DNA from: an uncultured Christensenella sp.
GTDB taxonomy: Bacteria; Bacillota_A; Clostridia; Christensenellales; Borkfalkiaceae
DNA: 12,081 bases
Assembly: GCA_910579295.1 (NCBI GenBank)
Contig: CAJTTC010000028.1
Location: 1 to 12,081, forward strand
Direction: 5' to 3'
The notes under the pieces: model-generated
Seen by the model: only the letters and a program-made list of their open reading frames with translations
What the model was told of the DNA's origin: nothing
Databases searched by the model: none
Made by a program: the position numbers and the translations under genes
In this document: one piece after another, positions 5,441 to 12,081 of the stretch
Layout: the number at the start of each line of letters is the position of its first letter
How positions within the stretch are numbered: the first letter of the stretch is position 1

Positions 5441-6336
5441 CTGCCCAACCTCTCGATAAAAAATTCTTCAAGTCCGTTTGTCGAAACGGTTATTTCGGAC
5501 ACGGCTACGCCTGCGTTTACAAGGCACGCGTTGATTTCAGCCGTTCGGTCGAGGTGCGAGTACAGCGTAACGCCGTCGCCGTTCTCCGACAGCTGTATCC
5601 CGTCAAATTTCGATTTGAGCAGTTCCGCGGCGGCAACAGGGTTGTTTGCAACAATTTTAGCCGAATGACGGCATTGCTCTTCAAGCTCCTTTGCCGTTAT
5701 CTCCTGCGTGAGTTCGCCGTTGTTAATAATACCGTAGCACGTTACTACCTTGGCAAGCTCGTCCAAAAGGTGACTTGAAATAATAATAGTAACGCCGCGC
5801 TCCCTATTCAGGTTTAATATTATGTCCCTTATCTCCTTGATGCCCGCGGGGTCGAGCCCGTTAATCGGTTCGTCGAGCACAAGCGCCTCGGGGTCGGATA
5901 AAAGCGCTATCGCAATGCCAAGGCGCTGTTTCATACCGAGTGAGAACGCGCCGACCTTTTTGTTGCCCGTATTGTCCAGCCCGACAAGCTTTAAAAGGTC
6001 GTCTATACCGCTCTTGTCCGCGCCGTACAGTATGGAAAATCTGAGCAGGTTTTCATAGGCTGTACAGCCGTTATAAATTCCGGGGGCTTCTATCAGCGAC
6101 CCGATTTTTGCGCGAGCCTCGTCCGAATTTGTGCCGCCGAATAGATACACGTCGCCCTTGCTTGGAGCTGTCAACCCCAAAATGAGCTTCATAAGCGTAG
6201 TCTTGCCCGCGCCGTTTTTGCCGATTAACCCGTATATATCCCCACGCCTTACGTGTATAGACACGTTGTTTACGGCAAACTTGCTTTTATACTGCTTGAA
6301 GATATTTCTTGTTTCGATTATGTATTCCTGCTCCAT
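5437..6336 (-). CDS. ABC transporter ATP-binding protein
   Basis: A 299-residue cytoplasmic ATPase driving the adjacent permease. Motifs in order: Walker A GKNGAGKT (39-46), signature SLGMKQR (132-138), Walker B ALVLDEP (151-157, catalytic E156), D-loop NGLDPAG (159-165) and switch His in SSHLLDE (H189). A further 80 residues after the nucleotide-binding domain resemble the C-terminal extension of BcrA/LanF-type ATPases that work with ABC-2 permeases. The ATG follows a GGGGG ribosome site by 4 nt. It has its own strong promoter at 6370-6398 and no regulator gene beside it, so expression may be constitutive. The likely roles are export of, or self-protection against, a peptide or drug, inferred from family only. 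Confidence 0.93.
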   Translation of the reverse strand: MEQEYIIETRNIFKQYKSKFAVNNVSIHVRRGDIYGLIGKNGAGKTTLMKLILGLTAPSKGDVYLFGGTNSDEARAKIGSLIEAPGIYNGCTAYENLLRFSILYGADKSGIDDLLKLVGLDNTGNKKVGAFSLGMKQRLGIAIALLSDPEALVLDEPINGLDPAGIKEIRDIILNLNRERGVTIIISSHLLDELAKVVTCYGIINNGELTQEITAKELEEQCRHSAKIVANNPVAAAELLKSKFDGIQLSENGDGVTLYSHLDRTAEINACLVNAGVAVSEITVSTNGLEEFFIERLGR

Positions 6337-6369
6337 ACAGCCCCCGTTATTTTTACCTTTACGACAGTT

Positions 6370-6398
6370 ATTTTAATTCAGACAGGATTGAGTGTCAA
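6370..6398 (-). promoter_or_regulatory. Promoter of ABC exporter operon
   Basis: Minus strand: -35 TTGACA (6393-6398), 17-bp spacer, -10 TAAAAT (6370-6375). The predicted start near 6363 leaves a 27-nt leader. No operator-like palindrome is seen. Confidence 0.88.
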
Positions 6399-6416
6399 GC
6401 GTTTTGAATATTCAGT

Positions 6417-6449
6417 AAAATGAGAGCGGTGCGCTTTAAAACACACCGC
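6417..6449 (-). terminator. Terminator of the flavoprotein gene
   Basis: On the minus strand GCGGTGTG (6442-6449) pairs with CGCACCGC (6426-6433) through an 8-nt loop, then TCTCATTTT. It lies 11 nt beyond the stop of the thioredoxin-reductase-like gene and separates it from the ABC promoter. Confidence 0.75.
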
Positions 6450-6460
6450 CGCGTAAAAGA

Positions 6461-7321
6461 TTAATTGCCGACTTTTATTGAGTTGAGATAGGCGTTTACG
6501 GAATATGCGCAAACGTTGCCCTCGCCAGCCGCCTTTGCATACTGATAGGGTCTGCCCGTGATATCGCCCGCCGCAAACACACCCGCAAGGTTTGTCGCAC
6601 CGGAGCGGTCGACAACGACGTGTCCGCCCTCCGTCTTTAACCCGTGCACGAGATTATCGGCGGCAACCGCGCTTTTAAGCATAAACACGCCGTCGACGGG
6701 AATTTCCTCTCCGCCGCTTACAACCGCCCGCACGCGCATATCGCCCGTTATTTCGTCTAGCCGTCCGTCCATAATTTTAATGTTATCGCCGCGAACCTCA
6801 AACTTCTTTTTAAGGCAGAAAAGATAAACAGTTCGGGCATATTGCGCCAGCAATTGTACTTCGTGAGCTTCTTCCGCGCTCTCCACGGCTACGGCGATAG
6901 TCTTATCCTTATACAGAAATCCGTCGCATACGGCGCAATAGCTCACGCCGCGCCCGAGAAATTCACGCTCGCCCGCAACAGGTTTGACAGCCTCGATACC
7001 CGTAGCGACAATGACGGTTTTCGCCTCGTACGCGTCGCCGCCGCACATTACCGAATAGCCGCCGTCGACGGGATAAACGCCGTTGACCCTCTTGTCGGTA
7101 ATCGTCAGTCCCTCGCCCTCTATCTGTCTGAGAAACGCGCCGTGCATATCGCTGCCCGAAACCGAAGGCAAGCCCGCGTAATTTTTTACATTTTCGGCAA
7201 CGCGGATTTTGTAAGATAGCTGAGGACTGCCGAGCCACTCGAAATCTATCTTTAATGCTTTCAGCGTGAGCGCCGCCGATATACCCGCAACGCCCGTTCC
7301 TATAATAATGCAATCTTTCAT
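6461..7321 (-). CDS. Thioredoxin-reductase-like flavoprotein
   Basis: A 286-residue FAD protein of the low-molecular-weight thioredoxin reductase fold. It has the FAD site GTGVAG (8-13), the redox pair CAVC (129-132) followed by DG, the ATG motif VATGIEA (105-111), and the C-terminal FAD motif GVFAAGDITG (247-256). The second Rossmann domain is altered: where NADPH-dependent enzymes have GGGxxA and then HRR, this protein has AVAVESAEEAHEV and FCLKKKFE. That resembles ferredoxin-dependent or otherwise pyridine-nucleotide-independent relatives known from Clostridium. The length is slightly short (usually about 305-320). The ATG has a TAGGAG site 7 nt upstream. It lies 104 bp downstream of glpK, ends at its own terminator, and no thioredoxin gene is adjacent. 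The fold call is firm; the electron donor is inference. Confidence 0.88.
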   Translation of the reverse strand: MKDCIIIGTGVAGISAALTLKALKIDFEWLGSPQLSYKIRVAENVKNYAGLPSVSGSDMHGAFLRQIEGEGLTITDKRVNGVYPVDGGYSVMCGGDAYEAKTVIVATGIEAVKPVAGEREFLGRGVSYCAVCDGFLYKDKTIAVAVESAEEAHEVQLLAQYARTVYLFCLKKKFEVRGDNIKIMDGRLDEITGDMRVRAVVSGGEEIPVDGVFMLKSAVAADNLVHGLKTEGGHVVVDRSGATNLAGVFAAGDITGRPYQYAKAAGEGNVCAYSVNAYLNSIKVGN

Positions 7322-7355
7322 ATGTAGCTCCTACATTCAACAAACCGCTTAATTT

Positions 7356-7385
7356 ATATTAAGCATTCTATATTATTTTCAGCAA
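7356..7385 (-). promoter_or_regulatory. Possible promoter of flavoprotein gene
   Basis: Minus strand TTGCTG (7380-7385), 18-bp spacer, TAATAT (7356-7361), in an AT-rich patch before the gene. Weak match. A perfect 12-bp palindrome CGCATATATGCG (7392-7403) lies just upstream and could be an operator or remnant hairpin. Confidence 0.35.
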
Positions 7386-7425
7386 TTGACCCGCATATAT
7401 GCGCCAACCAACGCCGTTTACAAAG

Positions 7426-8907
7426 TTATTTTAACCGTGCGCGCCGCACCGCCGTCTGCCAACCCTGCAATAAGCGTGCGCGCTCGCTCTCGCTCATAAC
7501 GGGCGTGAATTGACTGTCGCACTTGCGCTGAGTTTTAAGCTCTTCGATTCCCGACCAATAGCCGCAACCCAGCCCCGCAAGATACGCCGCGCCGAGAGCC
7601 GTACTCTCGTTTATGACGGGGCGTTGCAGGCTTACGCCGAGGATATCGGACTGAAACTGCATAAGGAAACAGTTAGCCGCCGCACCGCCGTCCACGCGCA
7701 GCGCCTTGACCTTTACCCCCGCGTCGCGTTCCATAGCCGCAACCAAATCCGCCGACTGATAGGCGATGGACTCCAACGCCGCCCTTACGATATGCGCCCT
7801 GTTAGTGCCGCGCGTTATGCCGCAGATTTCGCCGCGTGCCGAGCTGTCCCAATACGGCGCTCCCAGACCCGTAAACGCGGGCACGATGTAAACGCCGTTG
7901 CTGTCCTTTACCTTTAAGGCGAGCTGTTCGCTCTCCGCCGCACTGCCGATTAAACCGAGCTCGTCGCGTAGCCACTGCACAGCCGCGCCGCCGACAAACA
8001 CAGAGCCCTCCAAAACGAACGGCGGACGTCCGCACGCGCACGCGCCCAAAGTTGTAACAAGTCCGTTGTAACTTTTGACCGCTCTGTCGCCCGTGTTCAT
8101 AAGCAGGAAACAACCCGTGCCGTATGTATTTTTAAGGTCGCCGACGTCCACGCACAGTTGTCCGAACAGAGCCGCCTGTTGGTCGCCCGCAACGCCGCAG
8201 ATCGGCACTTCGCCGCCGAGCACGCTCTTATCCGTATAACCGAAAACCCCGCACGACGGCTTGACTTCGGGGAGCATACTTTCGGGTATGCCGAACAGCT
8301 TTAAAAGCTCCTTATCCCACTGCAAGGTGTGAATGTTGAAGAGCATTGTACGCGACGCGTTTGTATAGTCGGTTGCGAAAATTTTCCCGCGCGACAGCCT
8401 CCACATAAGATACGTATCGATCGTACCGAAGAGCAGTTCGCCACGCTCCGCACGCTCCCTTGCGCCCTTAACGTTATCTAAAATCCACTTGATTTTAGTC
8501 GCCGAAAAGTACGCATCGGGCACAAGCCCCGTCCTGTCGTAAATAAAAGAGGACAGCCCCTCCGCTTTCAATTTCTCGGCAAGATACGCCGTCCTGCGGC
8601 ACTGCCACACTATGGCGTTGCACACGGGCGCGCCCGTAATTTTATCCCAAACCACGGTAGTTTCGCGCTGATTAGTAATACCTATTGCCGCAAGGTCGCC
8701 GAGCACTATATTCGCGCGAATGAGCGCCTCTGCAATTACACCCACAACAGAACCTATTATATCCGTCGGGTCGTGCTCCACCCAGCCCGCGTGAGGATAA
8801 TGCTGCCTGAACTCCTGCTGAGCTTTGCCCGCTATTTTTCCGTCCTTATCGAAAATCAACGCCCGAGTGCTTGTCGTACCCTGATCGAGAGCCAAAATAT
8901 ATTTCAT
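7426..8907 (-). CDS. glpK: Glycerol kinase
   Basis: A 493-residue FGGY-family kinase that phosphorylates glycerol to sn-glycerol 3-phosphate in the cytoplasm. The N-terminus MKYILALDQGTTSTRALIFD has the phosphate-binding DQGTTSTR; NQRET (R81, E82), Y133 and GDQQAALFGQ (D242, Q243) match the glycerol-binding and catalytic residues. The ATP-side motifs are GTGCF (263-267) and DGGAAAN (406-412). The length is normal. Firmicute enzymes usually carry a phosphorylatable His in a YHFYG segment just before VPI; here that segment reads KSVLGGEVPI with no His, so activation by the PTS protein HPr looks absent. No glpF or glpD gene is adjacent. The start codon coincides with the predicted transcription start, and there is no ribosome site. 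The start is fixed by the conserved N-terminus. Confidence 0.97.
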   Translation of the reverse strand: MKYILALDQGTTSTRALIFDKDGKIAGKAQQEFRQHYPHAGWVEHDPTDIIGSVVGVIAEALIRANIVLGDLAAIGITNQRETTVVWDKITGAPVCNAIVWQCRRTAYLAEKLKAEGLSSFIYDRTGLVPDAYFSATKIKWILDNVKGARERAERGELLFGTIDTYLMWRLSRGKIFATDYTNASRTMLFNIHTLQWDKELLKLFGIPESMLPEVKPSCGVFGYTDKSVLGGEVPICGVAGDQQAALFGQLCVDVGDLKNTYGTGCFLLMNTGDRAVKSYNGLVTTLGACACGRPPFVLEGSVFVGGAAVQWLRDELGLIGSAAESEQLALKVKDSNGVYIVPAFTGLGAPYWDSSARGEICGITRGTNRAHIVRAALESIAYQSADLVAAMERDAGVKVKALRVDGGAAANCFLMQFQSDILGVSLQRPVINESTALGAAYLAGLGCGYWSGIEELKTQRKCDSQFTPVMSESERARLLQGWQTAVRRARLK

Positions 8908-8913
8908 AACGGT

Positions 8914-8942
8914 ATTTTACCACACACGCCGCCCTCTGTCAA
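8914..8942 (-). promoter_or_regulatory. Promoter of glpK (leaderless)
   Basis: Minus strand: -35 TTGACA (8937-8942), 17-bp spacer, -10 TAAAAT (8914-8919). The seventh base past the -10 is the A of the glpK ATG (8907), so the transcript should begin at the start codon. No operator or cre-like site is evident. Confidence 0.87.
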
Positions 8943-9012
8943 CGGTGAAAATCAACGTTAATGTACGCCCGCACTCTCGGCTTCCCCCTTCAACACCTAC
9001 GCCTTTACAAAA

Positions 9013-9040
9013 AAAATCGAGGCGATGAAGCCCCGATTTT
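9013..9040 (-). terminator. Terminator of metal ATPase operon
   Basis: Eleven-bp stem (9013-9023/9030-9040, one G-U) with a 6-nt loop. On the minus strand the stem runs into eight U. It starts 2 nt past the ATPase stop and is followed by the glpK promoter. Confidence 0.9.
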
Positions 9041-9042
9041 TA

Positions 9043-11361
9043 TTATTTTATTAAAGCCGTCCGTAAAGCGTTTAGTACCGCAAGAAGCATTACCCCAACG
9101 TCGGCGAATATCGAAACTATGAGCGGGAACGAGGGAATTGCTATGCTCAACGCCATAACCGCAAGCTTTACAAGAAGCGAGCCGACTATATTTTCAACGA
9201 CTATTCTCCGCGTGCCGCGCGCTATCTTACGCGCCTCGGGAAGAAGCGAGAGCCTGTCGGACACAAGCACGATATCGCTTGCCTCGATTGCCGCGTCGCT
9301 CCCCACCTGCCCCATAGACACGGCGCAGTTTGCAACCGTCATAACGGGCGCGTCGTTTATACCGTCGCCGACGTAGATAAGCCCGCCCTGCGCCTTTAAT
9401 TCCTGCGCCCTTTCCAGCTTTTCGTCGGGCAAAAGCTGAGCGTAAACGCCGTCAAGTCCAAGCTCCTCCGCAACGCTTTCGGCGCGTTTCCGTCCGTCGC
9501 CCGTCAACATATAATTAGCCTTTACGCCTGTCTTTTTCAGCTCAGCCAGACTATGCTTCGCACCGTCTTTGACAAGGTCGTCAATCTCGATAACCCCAAC
9601 ATATTGCCCGCCCAATGCGATATAGACCAATGTTGAAACGCTCTCCTTTGCGATAAATTCAACGCCGTTATCGGCTAACAGCTGAGCGTTGCCGCACAAC
9701 AGAGTTTTGCCGTTTACCTCACAGCTCACGCCGCGCCCCGCAACCTCCTTAGCGCCGCTCGCTTCGTATGGCGTTTCGACGTTTCCGAACGCCGCCGCTA
9801 TGGGGTGTGAGGAGTATTTTTCCGCGCACGCGGCAAGCTTTAACGCTTCTTCCGACGAATACGATTTAACGGCAAATACGCCTTCCGTGAGCGTACCCGT
9901 CTTGTCAAACGCGGCTATGCACGCCTTTGCGAGTTCGTCGATACAGGTTGAGCCCTTGACCAAAATACCCGACTTTGCGCATCTGCCTATGCCGCCGAAA
10001 TAGGACAGCGGCACGGATATAACGAGAGCGCAAGGGCAGGAAATGACAAGGAACGAGAGCGCTTTATAAATCCAGTCGGAATATATCGGCCAGGTATACG
10101 CCCCCTGCACCGCGCAGATAACCGTGGGCACAATGCCCGCCACAAGCAACGCGGCGACGACCACCGCGGGCGTGTAGTACTTGGCAAACGTAGAAATAAA
10201 TTTTTCGGGCTTAGCCTTCTTCGCCGTGGAGTTTTCCACCAATTCCAAAATCTTGGCGACGGCTGAATTTTTGTATTCTCTTACGACCTCCGCGACGACC
10301 ACGCCCGAAATATTGATCGCGCCCGAGAGGATTTCGTCGCCCGCTTTCACCTCGCGCGGCATAGCCTCGCCGTTCAGGCTCTTCATATCCAAAGAGGTTT
10401 CACCCTCGCATATGCGGCAGTCAACGGGCACTTTCTCGCCCGCCTTTATCAGAATTTTATCGCCGACGACCAAGCTTTCGGGGGATACGACGACCTGCTC
10501 TTCACCTTTAACAAGCGTTGCCGTATCGCTTTTCAGATCCATAAGGCGAGTAATGGATTTGCGCGACGAACCAACCGCAACCGACTGCAACAGCTCGCCG
10601 ATACGATATAAGAGCATTACCGCAACACCCTCGAAAAGCCCGTCGCCCGTCGTCACGCCAAGCGCAATCGCACCGACCGCGGCTATTGTCATTAAAAAAT
10701 TCTCGTCGAAAATTTTGCCCTTGACAACGTTGCGCGCGGTATTCCACAGAACGATATAGCCCGCCGCCAGAAACGCAACCCCGTATAGCGCGTATATTAC
10801 GTATTGCACCGCTCCGCTCATCTTCATAAAGTCGAGCACGACCGCGGGGATAAAGAACACTGCGGAAATTATGACGGAAATTATGTCAGCCTTATTTTCC
10901 TTGAAAACGCTCTTCGCCTTAGCCTTGCCGTCGACGATTTTTACGTCCTCGAAATGCGTTATATGATACACCGCCTCATCGTACGCCGCCTTGGATTCCG
11001 CCTTTAACGTTACCGTCATATTCATAAAATCCACGTTAGCCCAAACGCCGTCGAGCTTGTTCAGCTCCTCTTCCAGCTCCCGCGCGCAGTTGGCGCAACA
11101 GAGGTTTTCAATCTTGATTTTTTTGCAGTCCGCGGCGGAGATTTCAGCTTTTTCCTCCTCGACGATTTTAGCGTCCTCAAAGTGATTACAGCAATATACT
11201 ATGCGGTCAATCGCCTCCTCCCCGCACTCGGCTATCACCTTTCCCGCCATAAAATCAACGGTAGCGCTCTTAACTCCGTCCAGCTTGTTTAACTCCTCTT
11301 CGAGCTCCCGCGCACAGTTGGCGCAGTCCAGCCCCTCTATCTTAAACGACTTATTAATCAC
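9043..11361 (-). CDS. P1B-type heavy-metal-exporting ATPase
   Basis: A 772-residue metal pump of the Zn/Cd/Pb (ZntA/CadA) subgroup. Two N-terminal heavy-metal domains: CANC at 13-16 and again at 89-92. The transmembrane metal site is SCPCAL (C442, C444). Phosphorylation motif DKTGT (486-490, D486), nucleotide-domain HP (519-520), TGD (620-622), hinge GDGIND (665-670), and a last-helix Asp (D754 in FADVGV) as in Zn pumps. The actuator loop reads LNGEAMP (329-335) where TGE is usual. The GTG start at 11359-11361 overlaps the end of the arsR-type gene by 8 bp and has AAGGAG 10 nt upstream inside that gene, so the pair is co-translated. It is probably induced by Zn, Cd or Pb through the neighbouring sensor. 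Zn versus Cd/Pb preference cannot be told. Confidence 0.96.
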   Translation of the reverse strand: MINKSFKIEGLDCANCARELEEELNKLDGVKSATVDFMAGKVIAECGEEAIDRIVYCCNHFEDAKIVEEEKAEISAADCKKIKIENLCCANCARELEEELNKLDGVWANVDFMNMTVTLKAESKAAYDEAVYHITHFEDVKIVDGKAKAKSVFKENKADIISVIISAVFFIPAVVLDFMKMSGAVQYVIYALYGVAFLAAGYIVLWNTARNVVKGKIFDENFLMTIAAVGAIALGVTTGDGLFEGVAVMLLYRIGELLQSVAVGSSRKSITRLMDLKSDTATLVKGEEQVVVSPESLVVGDKILIKAGEKVPVDCRICEGETSLDMKSLNGEAMPREVKAGDEILSGAINISGVVVAEVVREYKNSAVAKILELVENSTAKKAKPEKFISTFAKYYTPAVVVAALLVAGIVPTVICAVQGAYTWPIYSDWIYKALSFLVISCPCALVISVPLSYFGGIGRCAKSGILVKGSTCIDELAKACIAAFDKTGTLTEGVFAVKSYSSEEALKLAACAEKYSSHPIAAAFGNVETPYEASGAKEVAGRGVSCEVNGKTLLCGNAQLLADNGVEFIAKESVSTLVYIALGGQYVGVIEIDDLVKDGAKHSLAELKKTGVKANYMLTGDGRKRAESVAEELGLDGVYAQLLPDEKLERAQELKAQGGLIYVGDGINDAPVMTVANCAVSMGQVGSDAAIEASDIVLVSDRLSLLPEARKIARGTRRIVVENIVGSLLVKLAVMALSIAIPSFPLIVSIFADVGVMLLAVLNALRTALIK
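11044..11325 (-). repeat. Duplicated metal-binding module in ATPase
   Basis: The two heavy-metal domains are tandem copies. An 18-residue block from CANCAREL to KLDGV is identical in both (11272-11325 and 11044-11097); the DNA differs at 6 of 54 positions, all synonymous. The ends HFEDAKIV and HFEDVKIV also match. Duplication inside the gene is the likely origin. Confidence 0.85.
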
Positions 11362-11704
11362 AGTTCAAATGCTCCTTTGCAACACTTATCATAGTTAAAA
11401 TATGTCCGTCGGCTATCGAATAAATAACCTGCTTACCCTGTCGGCGGCACTTGATTATGCGGTGGTCTTTAAGCGTTTTAAGCTGATGCGAAACGGCGCT
11501 CTGATTGCCTCCGACAGCCTGAGTTAAATGCTCCACGCACAGCTCCCCGCACGATAACGCCAAAAGTATTTTAAGGCGCGACGGCTCGCTTATCGCCTTA
11601 AAACGCGCCGCAAGCTCGGCAACGTCGTCCTCGCTCGGCATACCGTCGACCGCACAGCGAACGCGCTCCTCGTGCTCCAACTTTTCTCTTACGTTGTCCT
11701 CCAT
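11354..11704 (-). CDS. ArsR/SmtB-family metal-sensing repressor
   Basis: A 116-residue winged-helix repressor. The DNA-binding core runs from about 32 to 96: FKAISEPSRLKILLAL, the ELCVEHL helix, then NQSAVSHQLKTLKDHRIIK as recognition helix and IIKCRRQGKQVIYSI as wing. Possible metal ligands are C56 in the alpha3 helix with N-terminal C17 or H11, and an alpha5 set D99, H101, H112 and C115, where SmtB-type Zn sensors have Asp, His, His, Glu. The start ATG follows GGGAGGAG closely. It is the first gene of a two-gene operon with the metal ATPase, overlapping it by 8 bp, behind a promoter whose -10 and start lie in a palindromic operator. That predicts repression relieved by Zn, Cd or Pb. Confidence 0.93.
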   Translation of the reverse strand: MEDNVREKLEHEERVRCAVDGMPSEDDVAELAARFKAISEPSRLKILLALSCGELCVEHLTQAVGGNQSAVSHQLKTLKDHRIIKCRRQGKQVIYSIADGHILTMISVAKEHLNCD

Positions 11705-11750
11705 ATACTCCTCCCGCGCCCTATTCTATTATATGCGGACGCTCATAACT

Positions 11751-11768
11751 TATGAATTGTTATTCATA
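11751..11768. promoter_or_regulatory. ArsR/SmtB-type operator
   Basis: TATGAATTGTTATTCATA, two 7-bp arms with a 4-bp centre, the usual form of ArsR/SmtB-family operators. It touches the -10 and covers the predicted start, so a bound repressor would block initiation. Confidence 0.85.
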
Positions 11769-11796
11769 TGATAATATATTGTTTTGTATTTGTCAA
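11768..11796 (-). promoter_or_regulatory. Promoter of metal-resistance operon
   Basis: Minus strand: -35 TTGACA (11791-11796), 17-bp spacer, -10 TATCAT (11768-11773). The predicted start is near 11761, with a leader of about 57 nt carrying the GGGAGGAG site. Confidence 0.85.
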
Positions 11797-11904
11797 GCGT
11801 TTTTTTTATTTTTTCCGCAACAAAAAAAAGACTGCCGTTAAAGCGCGCTTCCCACAGGGAATTAAGAAACTAAATTATTAAGAGTTATACTTTCAAGCAA
11901 GGAC

Positions 11905-11937
11905 AAAAGCTCTCGGACGATATGTTCGAGAGCTTTT
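11905..11937. terminator. Intrinsic terminator, bidirectional
   Basis: AAAAGCTCTCG (11905-11915) pairs with CGAGAGCTTTT (11927-11937), an 11-bp stem with A-runs and T-runs on both sides. It probably ends the minus-strand gene whose stop is at 11971. The stretch 11800-11904 between it and the metal promoter holds poly-A/T runs and no gene or signal I can support. Confidence 0.85.
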
Positions 11938-11970
11938 TACTGCAAACCATTTACAAAGATAAATTGAAAT

Positions 11971-12081
11971 TTATATGTCTAACCAAGTCGTTTTTAAGTC
12001 TTTGTAAACTCTGCATTTCTGCGCTGTAAATTTCAACACGCAATAATCGGGATCAGTTTTGCCTTTTTTATAAAACATAGT
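11971..12081 (-). CDS. C-terminal fragment of unidentified protein
   Basis: The last 36 codons of a minus-strand gene entering from the right edge, ending TAA at 11971-11973, with the terminator at 11905-11937 beyond it. The tail carries KKGKTDPDYCVLKFTAQKCR and then KDLKTTWLDI. The DPDYxVLxF(T) pattern ending in a short beta-like tail is reminiscent of the C-termini of small flavin-binding pyridoxamine-oxidase-like proteins, but with so little sequence this is a weak guess. An internal ATG at the edge could also make it a very small ORF. Confidence 0.5.
   Translation of the reverse strand, partial: TMFYKKGKTDPDYCVLKFTAQKCRVYKDLKTTWLDI

Noticed and set aside
7392..7403. Palindrome CGCATATATGCG as a glpK terminator
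   Set aside because: The stem has no loop of usable size and no U-run on the minus strand; kept only as a possible operator note.
11800..11904. A small RNA gene between the metal promoter and the terminator at 11905
   Set aside because: No convincing plus-strand promoter precedes the hairpin, and the hairpin is explained by the minus-strand gene ending at 11971.
1..12081. CRISPR array or toxin-antitoxin pair
   Set aside because: No regularly spaced direct repeats are present, and no small gene pair matches a known toxin-antitoxin layout.

Overview
The window reads as a stretch of a Bacillota (Clostridia-like) chromosome carrying the right-hand end of an integrative element. The case for Bacillota rests on strong AGGAGG-type ribosome sites, textbook TTGACA-17-TATAAT promoters, U-tailed intrinsic terminators, CCA-encoding tRNA genes in one compact operon, and gene families typical of anaerobic gut clostridia. 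No species can be named from the sequence alone.

Region 1 (1-4014) is the element. From the left edge it holds: a minus-strand partial sigma-factor-like HTH gene of the kind common on clostridial integrative elements; a spacer with two large hairpin terminators and a possible small Cys-rich ORF; an AT-rich divergent module (a TetR repressor on the plus strand facing a six-helix DUF6796-like membrane protein and a coupled 53-residue zinc ribbon on the minus strand), with two identical 14-bp palindromic operator cores in the shared promoter; a roughly 184-nt nested palindrome; and a large serine recombinase. The last 12 codons of the recombinase are written by the antisense of a tRNA-Lys gene, so the attachment junction lies in or beside that tRNA 3' half. 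The other end of the element lies beyond the left edge.

Region 2 (3917-4641) is a minus-strand operon of six tRNAs, transcribed Gly(TCC), Arg(TCT), His(GTG), Gln(TTG), Lys(TTT), Lys(CTT) from a consensus promoter. Its terminator hairpin now lies inside the recombinase reading frame.

Region 3 (4691-12081) is chromosomal and entirely minus strand. In transcription order from the right it holds: a C-terminal fragment of an unidentified protein; an ArsR-family metal sensor overlapping a P1B-type heavy-metal ATPase with two heavy-metal-binding domains, behind a promoter with a palindromic operator over its -10 and start; a glycerol kinase with a predicted leaderless mRNA; a thioredoxin-reductase-like flavoprotein that has lost its NADPH-binding motifs; and a two-gene ABC exporter.

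The points most worth following are the TetR/DUF6796/zinc-ribbon cargo module, the nested palindrome before the recombinase, the tRNA-templated recombinase C-terminus with embedded tRNA terminator, the two predicted leaderless mRNAs, the probably NADPH-independent thioredoxin-reductase homologue, and the metal sensor whose usual fourth alpha5 ligand is a cysteine.
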